Of a stretch of 30,070 nt of DNA, positions 18,515-26,165 are shown piece by piece. The DNA is from Actinomycetes bacterium. Lineage in GTDB: Bacteria; Actinomycetota; Actinomycetes; Propionibacteriales; Nocardioidaceae. The DNA lies in NCBI GenBank assembly GCA_023396115.1, contig JAEWXC010000019.1, forward strand, positions 1 to 30,070, read 5' to 3'. A model generated the notes under the pieces. It worked only from the letters and a program-made list of their open reading frames with translations, searched no databases and had not been told where the DNA came from. The translations under genes and the position numbers were made by a program. How positions within the stretch are numbered: position 1 is the stretch's first letter; each line of letters begins with the position of its first letter.

Positions 18515-19194
18515 GGCCGGTCCTGCTGACCGTCGCCCACGGCACCCGTGACGGGGCCGGGAACCCGGTGGCCCGTCAGCTCACCGCCCGGGCCGCGGTC
18601 CGCCTGGGCATGCGCGGGGTCACCGGGTACGTCGAGCTGCAACAACCCCTGTTCGGCGAGGCCCTGGCCGAGCTGGGCTCCGAGCGGGTGGTGGCGGTGC
18701 CGCTGCTGCTCTCGGTGGGCCACCACGTGCGCCACGACCTGCCGGCCAGCCTGGCTGCGACCCCGTGGGTGGGTCTGGCCGGGCCGTTGGGACCCGACCC
18801 GCGGCTGGCGCTGGCCCAGGTGGAGCGGCTGCTGCGGGCCGGTGCCCAACCGGGGTGCCGGGTGGTGCTGGTGGCCGCCGGTTCCCGCGACCCCGACGCC
18901 GCCCGCGACGTCCGCACCCAGGCCGGGCACCTGGCCCGGCTGTGGGGTGGCCCGGTGGTGGCCAGCGCCCTGGCCGGCCCGCTGCCGCGCCCCGCCGACG
19001 TGCTCCGCCCCGGGGACGCGGTCTCCCCCTACCTGCTGGCCGAGGGCCACTTCGCGCGTCGGGTCCGCGAGGAGTGCGCCGGGACCGACCCGGTCGCCGA
19101 GGTGCTGGGCGCCCACCCGGCGGTGGTCGACGTCGTGGTCGCCCGGGCCCAGCGGGCCGTCGCCACCGGGTGGCACGCGCCGGCCTCAGCCTGA
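18511..19194 (+). CDS. Sirohydrochlorin chelatase (CbiX/SirB-like)
   Basis: A 227-residue class II chelatase expected to insert Fe2+ (or Co2+) into sirohydrochlorin, giving siroheme for NirB. The N-terminal metal-binding histidine sits in LLTVAHGTRDGAG (H10), and the second half of the site is LLSVGHHVRHDLP. A duplicated half-domain follows with VAAGSRDPDA and LAEGHFARRV. The length is that of two-domain CbiX-type enzymes. The GTG overlaps the nnaR stop, so it is the last gene of the nitrate operon. Neither a uroporphyrinogen methyltransferase nor a precorrin-2 dehydrogenase is present in this window. Metal choice (Fe over Co) is inferred from the neighbours. Confidence 0.88.
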   Translation: MRPVLLTVAHGTRDGAGNPVARQLTARAAVRLGMRGVTGYVELQQPLFGEALAELGSERVVAVPLLLSVGHHVRHDLPASLAATPWVGLAGPLGPDPRLALAQVERLLRAGAQPGCRVVLVAAGSRDPDAARDVRTQAGHLARLWGGPVVASALAGPLPRPADVLRPGDAVSPYLLAEGHFARRVREECAGTDPVAEVLGAHPAVVDVVVARAQRAVATGWHAPASA

Positions 19195-19261
19195 ATCGGT
19201 TGACCGGGGCTCAGCGGGGTAGGGAGTCCGGACCGGGAACGACCCGGCGAGGAGGAGACCC

Positions 19262-20167
19262 ATGTTGAGACCGCTCCGCAGCACCACGGCCGCGCTGGCC
19301 GTGGTCCTGGCCGCCACGCTCACCGGCCCGGCCGGTCAGGCCCGGGCACCGCAGGCAGTCGAGCCGAGGGCGCCGCAGGTCGTGTACGGCACCCAGTTCG
19401 ACCACATCAACGACTGGTACGCGCAGCCCAACGGCAAGAAGAGCCAGTCCGAGTACCACGCCTACAACCTGTGGCCCACCCAGGGGGCGCTGCAGGTGGT
19501 CACCCGCCGCCACTGCGCCGCGCCCGGGGTCGCGCTGACCCAGGCCAACGCCAGCGCCAAGCGCTGCAACACCTACGGCGAGACCCGCTACTCCACCGGA
19601 CGCGCCCACATCGACCTGCGGGTGCCCCGCAAGCGCGGCTTCGAGGTCGAGTTCTCCACCCTGCTGCCCGGCAAGCCCGTCGCCGGGACCCGGCAGGCGT
19701 TGTGGATGCACAGCCTGCGCAAGGGCGACCAGTACTGCGACCAGAAGGGTCGCGGGATGCCCGAGCTCGACATCCTCGAGTGGTACGGAAGCCGGCCCGG
19801 CCGCAGCACCTCCACCACCCACCTGGGCTGCATGAAGCGCAAGCCGCTCAAGTCCTACCGGGAAATGTCGGCCAAGCCGGTCGACACCGGTGTCTGGCAG
19901 CGCTGGATGGTGCGCCGGAAGGGCCGGACGATCAGCTACTTCCGGATCCAGGGCGACGGGTCCACCACCCGGCTGGGCCGCCACACCTGCGGCACCGGCA
20001 AGTTCAAGGCGCTGTCGAACAAGAGCTGCAACCGGATGCTGCGGCACGGCAAGTGGCGTCTGATCGTCAACGGTGAGGTCTTCGGCGGGAAGAAGGGGCC
20101 GCGCTGGGCGCAGCCGTTCCCGGTGCAGAAGATGTACCTGGACTGGGTCCAGGTCCGCGCACTCTGA
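19262..20167 (+). CDS. Secreted GH16-like glycoside hydrolase
   Basis: A 301-residue exported protein. A signal peptide (about 1-28, ending near AGQARA) precedes a single domain. ELDILE at 168-173 matches the GH16 catalytic motif E-x-D-x-x-E (E168, D170, E173), embedded in RQALWMHS and then ILEWYG, which is typical of the jelly-roll active-site cleft. Six cysteines (85, 102, 159, 190, 243, 256) suggest three disulfides outside the cell. The C-terminal MYLDWVQV strand is also typical of GH16. The substrate (laminarin, other beta-glucan or galactan) cannot be told. GGAGG lies 6 bases before the ATG. It sits 67 bases after the nitrate operon and is probably transcribed separately. A terminator follows. 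Confidence 0.75.
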   Translation: MLRPLRSTTAALAVVLAATLTGPAGQARAPQAVEPRAPQVVYGTQFDHINDWYAQPNGKKSQSEYHAYNLWPTQGALQVVTRRHCAAPGVALTQANASAKRCNTYGETRYSTGRAHIDLRVPRKRGFEVEFSTLLPGKPVAGTRQALWMHSLRKGDQYCDQKGRGMPELDILEWYGSRPGRSTSTTHLGCMKRKPLKSYREMSAKPVDTGVWQRWMVRRKGRTISYFRIQGDGSTTRLGRHTCGTGKFKALSNKSCNRMLRHGKWRLIVNGEVFGGKKGPRWAQPFPVQKMYLDWVQVRAL

Positions 20168-20190
20168 GCGCACCCGGCTCCGCGCACGCC

Positions 20191-20226
20191 GACGGCCCGC
20201 CCCCTCGCGCGAGGGGACGGGCCGTC
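20191..20226. terminator. Bidirectional stem-loop terminator
   Basis: GACGGCCCG (20191-20199) pairs with CGGGCCGTC (20218-20226). An inner CCCCTC/GAGGGG pair extends the stem around a GCGC loop. It lies between the GH16-like gene (+) and actP (-) and can serve both. Confidence 0.8.
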
Positions 20227-20239
20227 GGTCTGGTCGAGA

Positions 20240-21862
20240 TCAGTGCTGCAGCGCACCCTCCGCGCCGGCGCCGGTCAGCGCCCGCACCTCGAGCTCGGTG
20301 TAGCTCTCCTCGGCCTCCGGCTCCCGGCTGGTCAGGGTGCCGATGACACCCAGCAGGAAGCCCAGCGGGATGGAGACGATGCCCGGGTTCTCCAGCGGGA
20401 ACCAGGAGATGTCGATGTCCGCCGGCAGCAGCGAGAGGCTCTTGCCGGTGACCGGGTCGACACCCTTGCCCGAGACGACCGGCGAGAAGATCACCAGGCC
20501 GACCGCCGAGATCAGGCCGCCGTAGATGGACCAGACCGCACCGCGGGTGTTGAACCGGCGCCAGAACATGTTCATCAGGATCGACGGCAGGTTCGCCGAC
20601 GCCGCGACCGCGAACGCCAGGGCCACCAGGAACGCGATGTTGAGGCTCTGGGCCGGGATGGCCAGCAGGATCGAGACCAGACCGATCACACCCGCCGCGA
20701 TCCGGGAGACCTTCAGCTCCTCCTTCTCGGTGGCCTGACCCTTGCGGAAGACCGAGTTGTACAGGTCGTGGGCCACCGACATCGACGAGGTCAGGGTCAG
20801 ACCCGCGACCACCGCCAGGATGGTGGCGAAGGCGACCGCCGCGATCAGGGCCAGCAGGATCGCCCCGCCGGTGGTCCCGATCCCGCCGCCGACCACTTCG
20901 GCCAGCTTCGGTGCCGCCAGGTTGCCGGCCTTGTCGAAGTCGGTCTTCTGCAGCAGCGCCGCGGCACCGAAGCCCAGCACCAGGGTGAACAGGTAGAAGG
21001 TGCCGATCAGACCGATCGCCCAGAGCACCGACTTGCGGGCGTCCCGGCTGGTCGGGGTGGTGTAGAAGCGGATCAGGATGTGCGGCAGACCCGCGGTACC
21101 GAGCACCAGGGCGATGCCCAGGGAGATGAAGTCGATCTTGCTGGTGGTGCTGGCGCCGTACTTCAGGCCCGGCTGCAGGAACGCCTCACCGGCTCCGGTG
21201 TTGGTGGAGGCCGCGCCGAGCAGGTCGGAGATGTTGAAGTTGAACTTGATCAGCACCAGCGCCACGATCAGCGCCGAGCCGACCATCAGCAGGACGGCCT
21301 TGATCATCTGGACGTAGGTGGTGCCCTTCATGCCGCCGACGGTGACGTAGAAGATCATCAGGCCGCCGACCACGAAGATCGTCAGGTTCTTGACCGCGCC
21401 GGAGTCGATGCCCAGGAGCAGGGCCACCAGGGCGCCCGCACCGACCATCTGGGCCAGCAGGTAGAAGATCGACACCACCACGGTCGAGGTGGCCGCGGCG
21501 GTGCGCACCGGGCGCTGCTTCATCCGGTAGGCCAGCTGGTCGGCCATCGTGTAGCGACCGGAGTTCCGCAGCACCTCGGCGACCAGCAGCAGCGCCACCA
21601 GCCAGGCGACCAGGAAGCCGATCGAGTACAGGAACCCGTCGTAGCCGTAGAGCGCGATGGCGCCGGTGATGCCCAGGAACGAGGCGGCCGACATGTAGTC
21701 GCCGCCGATGGCCAGGCCGTTCTGGAAGCCGGAGAAGGAGCGTCCGCCGGCGTAGTAGTCCGCTGCGCCCTTGGTCTGCCGGCTGGCCCGGAGGGTGACC
21801 AGGATGGTGATCAGGACGACGCCGAGGAAGAGCGCCGCGGTGAGGATCTGGTTGCCGTCCAT
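20240..21862 (-). CDS. actP: Cation/acetate symporter (SSS family)
   Basis: A 540-residue, about 13-helix sodium:solute symporter that takes up acetate and probably other short monocarboxylates such as propionate or pyruvate. The ActP/MctC pattern is seen at ADYYAGGRSFSGFQNGLAIGG (about 34-54) followed by DYMSAASFLGITGAIALYGYDG, and later LPHILIRFYTTPTSRDARKS. The C-terminus is a short acidic tail. It follows the DUF485 gene with one base between stop and start, the standard arrangement of yjcH-actP pairs. It works with AcsA, which activates the imported acetate. Two Crp-type operators precede the pair. Confidence 0.94.
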   Translation of the reverse strand: MDGNQILTAALFLGVVLITILVTLRASRQTKGAADYYAGGRSFSGFQNGLAIGGDYMSAASFLGITGAIALYGYDGFLYSIGFLVAWLVALLLVAEVLRNSGRYTMADQLAYRMKQRPVRTAAATSTVVVSIFYLLAQMVGAGALVALLLGIDSGAVKNLTIFVVGGLMIFYVTVGGMKGTTYVQMIKAVLLMVGSALIVALVLIKFNFNISDLLGAASTNTGAGEAFLQPGLKYGASTTSKIDFISLGIALVLGTAGLPHILIRFYTTPTSRDARKSVLWAIGLIGTFYLFTLVLGFGAAALLQKTDFDKAGNLAAPKLAEVVGGGIGTTGGAILLALIAAVAFATILAVVAGLTLTSSMSVAHDLYNSVFRKGQATEKEELKVSRIAAGVIGLVSILLAIPAQSLNIAFLVALAFAVAASANLPSILMNMFWRRFNTRGAVWSIYGGLISAVGLVIFSPVVSGKGVDPVTGKSLSLLPADIDISWFPLENPGIVSIPLGFLLGVIGTLTSREPEAEESYTELEVRALTGAGAEGALQH

Positions 21863-21863
21863 C

Positions 21864-22223
21864 TCAGGCCTCCGTCGTGGAGTCGGGGGTGGTGCCGCGT
21901 TCGGCGTCGAAGCGGGCGGTCAGCTCGCGGGCCAGCGGGTCCAGGTGCGTGTTGGAGTAGCGGCTGTACAACCAGGCGATCCCGAAGGTCGTGACGAACT
22001 GCAGCAGGCCCAGGACCAGGGCGATGTTGATGTGGCCCACGACCTGGGTGTTCATGAAGTCGCTGGCGAACATCGACAGCACCACGTACAGCCCGTACCA
22101 GGTGAGGAAGACGATCGTGGCGGGGACGATGAACCGGCGGTAGGCGCTGCGGAGTTGGCTGAACTCCTCGGAAGCGGCGAGCCGCTCGTACACGGGGTCG
22201 TGCACCTCGGGCGTGTCAGGCAC
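21864..22223 (-). CDS. DUF485 small membrane protein (ActP partner)
   Basis: A 119-residue protein with a hydrophilic N-terminus (VYERLAASEEFSQLRSAYRRF) and two transmembrane helices (about residues 32-54 and 64-88), then a charged tail. This is the DUF485/YjcH family, nearly always encoded directly before actP and thought to assist the symporter. Its biochemical role is not established. Start choice: the GTG at 22223 has a perfect GGAGG 5 bases upstream. An ATG four codons earlier (22235) lacks any Shine-Dalgarno sequence, so it is the alternative. Confidence 0.88.
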   Translation of the reverse strand: MPDTPEVHDPVYERLAASEEFSQLRSAYRRFIVPATIVFLTWYGLYVVLSMFASDFMNTQVVGHINIALVLGLLQFVTTFGIAWLYSRYSNTHLDPLARELTARFDAERGTTPDSTTEA

Positions 22224-22246
22224 CGGGACCTCCATCGGGCAGGGAA

Positions 22247-22285
22247 TGTGACGGCCCTCACGTTCCTCTGGTGACGTGGGTCACC
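22247..22285 (-). promoter_or_regulatory. Tandem Crp/GlxR-type operators before DUF485-actP
   Basis: Two perfect GTGA-N6-TCAC cores are present: 22248-22261 (GTGACGGCCCTCAC, and TGTGA at its left) and 22271-22284 (GTGACGTGGGTCAC, with G/C extending the symmetry to 16 bases). Their centres are 23 bases apart, about two helical turns, so two dimers could bind the same DNA face. Crp is encoded in this window. That this Crp binds here is inferred from the consensus. Confidence 0.65.
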
Positions 22286-22361
22286 GGCACCCCTGTGGTC
22301 GTGGCGTTCGGTCGACGGCGCGACGGGTCCGGTCAGCGGTCGGTCGGGCGCGGTGAACGGT

Positions 22362-22374
22362 CGGCCCGGGGCCG
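22362..22374 (-). terminator. Small stem-loop after the second SSS symporter
   Basis: CGGCC/GGCCG with a 3-base loop lies 15 bases past the symporter stop on the - strand. It is short and weakly supported. Confidence 0.25.
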
Positions 22375-22388
22375 TGCGTCGCGACCGG

Positions 22389-23945
22389 TCAGCCGCGGTC
22401 CAGCGGCAGCGTCTCCGGGGTGTGCAGCCGCACCATGAACCGGGTCGCGTCCGCCGGGATCCGGCGCCGGGTGGCGAGGCTGACCCCGACCATCGTGCCG
22501 AACGCCAACGGCACGCTCCACGCCGCCGGCTGGGCCAGCAGCACCGCGGTCCAGCCGGTCGCCTCGGAGCCCAGCAGGGTCCACAGCACCCCGGCCCCGG
22601 ACCCGGCGCCCCCGACCACCAGCCCGGCGACCGCCCCCGGCGCGGTCAGGCCGCGCCACCAGATGCCCAGCACCAGCAGCGGGCAGAACGTGGAGGCCGC
22701 CACCGCGAACGCCAGCCCGACGATCTGTGCCACCCCGATCCCCGGGGCGGCCAGGGCCACCGTCAGCGGTACCGCGATCGCCAGCAGCGCCCCGGCCCGG
22801 AACGCCGCGATCCCGCCGCCCGGACGGTGTGCCAGCCACCGTCCGGTCACGTCCTGCCCGAGCACCCCGGCGACCGCGATCGCCACCCCCGAGGAGGTGG
22901 ACAGGAACGCCGCGAACGCCCCGGCCGTGACCAGCGCGCTGAGCAGTTCCCCGCCGAGCCCCGGCACCATCAGCCGTGGCAGCTCCAGGACCAGCAGGTC
23001 GGGACGGTCCGAGGCGGCCAGGGCCTCGGCGTGCAGCCGACCCAGCACCCCGTAGACCGGCGGCAGCACGTAGAACGCACCGAGCAGGGCCAGCACCACC
23101 AGGGTGGTGCGGCGGGCCGTCCCCCCGTCGGGGTTGGTGTAGAAGCGGACCACGACGTGCGGCAGACCCATCGTGCCCAGGAAGGTCGCCACGATCAGGG
23201 AGTAGGTGAGGTACAGGCCCTGGGCACCGCCGGCGTCGCCGATCGGCACCGACCAGGCCTCCAGACCCGCGCCGGCGGAGTCGGGCAGGTCCGCCACCGG
23301 GGCGTCGGCCGGGTTCGGTGCCCCCTGCCCGAACCACACCATCAGCAGCACCACCGCCGGCAGCAGCAGGGCGGTCAGCTTGAGCCAGTACTGGAATGCC
23401 TGGACGAAGGTGATCGAGCGCATCCCCCCGGAGGTGACGTTGACGATCACCACCACCGCCACCACCAGCGACCCCACCCAGGCCGGTGCCCCGAAGGCCG
23501 CGCCCAGGGTCAGCCCCGCGCCCTGGAACTGCGGGAGCAGGTAGAGCCAGCCGATCACCACCACCAGTACCGAGGCCGCCGCCCGGGTGGCACGCGAACC
23601 CAGCCGGGCCTCGGCGAAGTCGGGCAGCGTGTAGGCGCCGCTGCGCCGCAACGGGGCGGCCACCATCACCAGCAGCACCAGGTAGCCGGCGGTCCACCCG
23701 ACCGGGTACCAGAGCATGTCCGCGCCGAAGGTGAGGATCAGTCCGGCGATGCCCAGGAACGACGCCGCCGAGAGGTACTCCCCGCTGACCGCGGAGGCGT
23801 TCAGCCCGGGGCGGACGGTGCGGGAGGCGACCAGGAAGTCGCTGGTGGTGCGGGAGAACCGCAGCCCCCAGGTGCCGATCGCCAGGGTGGCGGCCGCGAC
23901 CAGGACCACCGCAGCGACCTGCGGTGCCGAGGAGATGCCGCTCAC
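22389..23945 (-). CDS. Second SSS-family symporter, linked to the two-component system
   Basis: A 518-residue sodium:solute symporter paralogous to ActP. SGEYLSAASFLGIAGLILTFGADM (about 54-77) lines up with the ActP DYMSAASFLGITG block, and LPHVVVRFYTNPDGGTARRT with the later ActP block. About 13 transmembrane helices are seen. The substrate is not shown by sequence. A short-chain monocarboxylate is likely from homology to ActP. The GTG at 23945 overlaps the stop of the small membrane gene upstream (GTGA). The frame continues upstream to 24062, but that part overlaps the previous gene. It is the last gene of the kinase-regulator-small protein-symporter run. Confidence 0.88.
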   Translation of the reverse strand: MSGISSAPQVAAVVLVAAATLAIGTWGLRFSRTTSDFLVASRTVRPGLNASAVSGEYLSAASFLGIAGLILTFGADMLWYPVGWTAGYLVLLVMVAAPLRRSGAYTLPDFAEARLGSRATRAAASVLVVVIGWLYLLPQFQGAGLTLGAAFGAPAWVGSLVVAVVVIVNVTSGGMRSITFVQAFQYWLKLTALLLPAVVLLMVWFGQGAPNPADAPVADLPDSAGAGLEAWSVPIGDAGGAQGLYLTYSLIVATFLGTMGLPHVVVRFYTNPDGGTARRTTLVVLALLGAFYVLPPVYGVLGRLHAEALAASDRPDLLVLELPRLMVPGLGGELLSALVTAGAFAAFLSTSSGVAIAVAGVLGQDVTGRWLAHRPGGGIAAFRAGALLAIAVPLTVALAAPGIGVAQIVGLAFAVAASTFCPLLVLGIWWRGLTAPGAVAGLVVGGAGSGAGVLWTLLGSEATGWTAVLLAQPAAWSVPLAFGTMVGVSLATRRRIPADATRFMVRLHTPETLPLDRG

Positions 23946-24307
23946 TGCTCGGCCTCGCGCAGCAGGGCGGTGAAGTCGCGTTCGTTGGCCTCGGCCCGGC
24001 GCACGTAGAACCAGCCCAGCAGCCACAGGTACGGGTAGGCGAGCACCCCCAGCAGCCACCACGGCAGCGGCAGCCCCAGCAGTCGGGTGCTGGCCAGGCC
24101 CGGGGCCAGGTGGAACAGCAGTGGCAGCGCCACCAGCACCCCGAGCCCGATCAGCACCCGCAGCGCCAGCCGGCGTTGCTCGCGCAGCAGCGAGGCCAGG
24201 AAGACCTCGCCGACCTGGGTCTCCTGGTCGATCTGGCGGGTGCGGGTGACGCGGGCCGTCGAACGGCGCCGCGGGGGCGCGGTGACCCGGACCCGCTCCG
24301 GGCTCAC
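23942..24307 (-). CDS. Small two-helix membrane protein before the second symporter
   Basis: A 121-residue protein. The N-terminal 45 residues are basic and cytoplasmic in character (APPRRRSTARVTRTRQIDQE and then VGEVFLASLLREQRRLALR). Two hydrophobic helices follow (about 51-70 and 80-102) and then FYVRRAEANERDFTALLREAEQ. Layout and position mimic DUF485 before actP, although the helices themselves are not obviously similar, so it is a DUF485-like analogue by context. The GTG start at 24307 overlaps the response-regulator stop, and the end overlaps the symporter start. Confidence 0.8.
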   Translation of the reverse strand: MSPERVRVTAPPRRRSTARVTRTRQIDQETQVGEVFLASLLREQRRLALRVLIGLGVLVALPLLFHLAPGLASTRLLGLPLPWWLLGVLAYPYLWLLGWFYVRRAEANERDFTALLREAEQ

Positions 24308-25026
24308 GAGGTGCGCCGGGTCAGCAGGTCGCGCAGTTCGCGGGTGTGCCGCCGGCTGACCGCCAGGTCGTGCTCGCCGACCCGGACGGTGCACCGACCC
24401 GACTCCATCCGGACCTCCACGATGTGGCCCAGGTTGACCAGCAGGGAGCGGTGGATCCGCACGAACCCGGCCTCGGCCCACTCCTCGGCCAGCGTGGACA
24501 GCGGGGTGCGGACCAGGTGGGAGTCCGCGGCGGTGTGCAGCCGGGCGTAGTCGCCCTGGGCCTCGACGTGGGTGATGTCGGAGCGGTGGATGAACCGGGT
24601 CACCCCGCCGCGCTCGACCGGGATCTGGGCGTCGGCGTCGGCCGCCGGCCGCTGGGCGCCCTCCACGACCCGGCGCACCGCCTCGGCCAGCCGCTCCTGC
24701 CGCACCGGCTTGAGCACGTAGTCGACCGCACGCAGCTCGAACGCCTCGACCGCGTGCGCCTCGTGGGCGGTGACGAAGACGATCGGCGGTGGGGTGCGGA
24801 ACCGGCTCAGCACCTGGGCGAGCTCCAGCCCGGTCAGGCCGGGCATCTGGATGTCCAGGAAGACCACGTCCACCTCGAGGTCCTGCAGGATCCGCAGCGC
24901 CTCGGTCGCGGAGTCGCAGGTCAGCACCCCACCGATGCGGGGGTCGCGGGTGAGCAGGTAGGCGAGCTCGTCGAGCGTGGGTCGCTCGTCGTCGATCACC
25001 AGGGCCTTGAGGCCGGTCTCGCTCAT
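24304..25026 (-). CDS. LytTR-family response regulator
   Basis: A 240-residue DNA-binding regulator. The receiver domain (about 7-122) shows the acidic pair D12-D13, the phosphoacceptor D58 (VVFLDIQMPG), T86 and K106 (YVLKPV). A 15-residue linker leads to a LytTR DNA-binding domain (about 135-238: RFIHRSDITHVEAQGDYARLHT, then FVRIHRSLLVNLGHI and LAVSRRHTRELRDLL). It overlaps the kinase gene by 4 bases (ATGA) and the small membrane gene by 4. It is the cognate partner of the kinase and probably activates the downstream symporter, in the way BtsR or YpdB do for transporters. This role is inferred. Confidence 0.94.
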   Translation of the reverse strand: MSETGLKALVIDDERPTLDELAYLLTRDPRIGGVLTCDSATEALRILQDLEVDVVFLDIQMPGLTGLELAQVLSRFRTPPPIVFVTAHEAHAVEAFELRAVDYVLKPVRQERLAEAVRRVVEGAQRPAADADAQIPVERGGVTRFIHRSDITHVEAQGDYARLHTAADSHLVRTPLSTLAEEWAEAGFVRIHRSLLVNLGHIVEVRMESGRCTVRVGEHDLAVSRRHTRELRDLLTRRTS

Positions 25027-26132
25027 GCGTGCACTCCGGGGGCGAACTTCGGCACCCGCACGATGACCTTCGTGCCGGCGCCGGGGGCGGTCTCCACGAC
25101 CAGACCGTAGTCCTCCCCGAAGGTGTTGCGCAGCCGCGCGTCCACGTTGGCCAGGCCCACCGAACCGGTCCCGGTGTCCCCGGCCAGCGCCCGGCGGACC
25201 CGCTCGGGGTCCTCACCGGGGCCGTCGTCCTCGACCTCGATGACGCACTCGTGGTCGGCGTCGCGGGCACCGATGGTGATGTGGCCCGGCCCGTCGATCC
25301 GCTCCACCCCGTGCTGCACCGCGTTCTCCACCAGCGGCTGCACCACCAGGAACGGCACCGCCACTGGCAGCACCTCGGGCGCGATCCGCAGGGTCACCCG
25401 CAGCCGGTCACCGAACCGGGCCTGCTCCAGCAGCAGGTACCGCTCGATGGAGCGCAGCTCCTCGGCCAGGGTGGTGAACTCGCCGTGCTGGCGGAAGCTG
25501 TAGCGGGTGAAGTCGGCGAACTCCAGCAGCAGCTCCCGGGCCCGGTCGGGGTCGGTCCGCACGAACGAGGCGATCGCGCCGAGGGAGTTGTAGATGAAGT
25601 GGGGGCTGATCTGGGCCCGCAGCGCGCGGACCTCGGCCTCCATCAGCCGGGTGCGGCTCAGGTCCAGCTCGGCCAGCTCCAGCTGGGTGGAGACCCAGGC
25701 CGCGACCTCCTCGGTGGCCCGGGCCAGGCTGGCGGTGGCCTGCGGCGCGAAGACCTGCAGGGTCCCGACGATCGCGCCCTCGACCTCCAGCGGGTTGACC
25801 AGGGCCTCCCGGACCGCGCACGCCGGTACGTCGCAGGGCAGGTCGATCCCGGTGACCACCCGGGTCCGGCCGTGCTCGAGCACCTGTCCGAGCAGGTGGC
25901 CGACCTGGTGGCCGTGGTGGCTGCCGATCCCGTCCCAGGCCAGCAGCGTGGTGGTGTCGGTCAGCGCGACGGCGGGGGTGCCGAGCAGTGCCCGCAGGTG
26001 CTTGACGGACCGTTCGGCGCTGGAGGTGGTCAGGCCGTCACGCAGCGGCGGTGCCGCCAACGAGGCCGTGTGCAGGGCGTGGAACGTGGCCCGTTCGGCC
26101 TCGGTGCCCAGCTGGGTGCGGCGACGGAACAC
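25023..26132 (-). CDS. LytS-type sensor histidine kinase, soluble, GAF-like sensor
   Basis: A 369-residue kinase without transmembrane segments. Residues of about 40-150 look like a GAF-type sensor (SVKHLRALLGTPAVALTD, GAIVGTLQVFAP), with two cysteines at C100 and C105 in DLPCDVPACAVREA. The His_kinase domain follows with H178 in ISPHFIYNSLGAIASF. The ATPase domain has the N-box PLVENAVQHG (N270) and the G-boxes EDDGPGE and GSVGLANVDARL. LytS relatives that control transporters are usually polytopic. This one should sense an internal signal. The GTG start at 26132 has AGAGGA 11 bases upstream. It begins the four-gene overlapping set and lies 33 bases after the methyltransferase stop. Confidence 0.92.
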   Translation of the reverse strand: MFRRRTQLGTEAERATFHALHTASLAAPPLRDGLTTSSAERSVKHLRALLGTPAVALTDTTTLLAWDGIGSHHGHQVGHLLGQVLEHGRTRVVTGIDLPCDVPACAVREALVNPLEVEGAIVGTLQVFAPQATASLARATEEVAAWVSTQLELAELDLSRTRLMEAEVRALRAQISPHFIYNSLGAIASFVRTDPDRARELLLEFADFTRYSFRQHGEFTTLAEELRSIERYLLLEQARFGDRLRVTLRIAPEVLPVAVPFLVVQPLVENAVQHGVERIDGPGHITIGARDADHECVIEVEDDGPGEDPERVRRALAGDTGTGSVGLANVDARLRNTFGEDYGLVVETAPGAGTKVIVRVPKFAPGVHA

Positions 26133-26165
26133 GGCGCTCGGGGTCCTCTCGCTCGCGCGACGGGC

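Noticed and set aside
19200..19225. TTGACC/TAGGGA promoter before the GH16-like gene
   Set aside because: The spacer between the hexamers is only 14 bases, too short for a normal sigma-A promoter.
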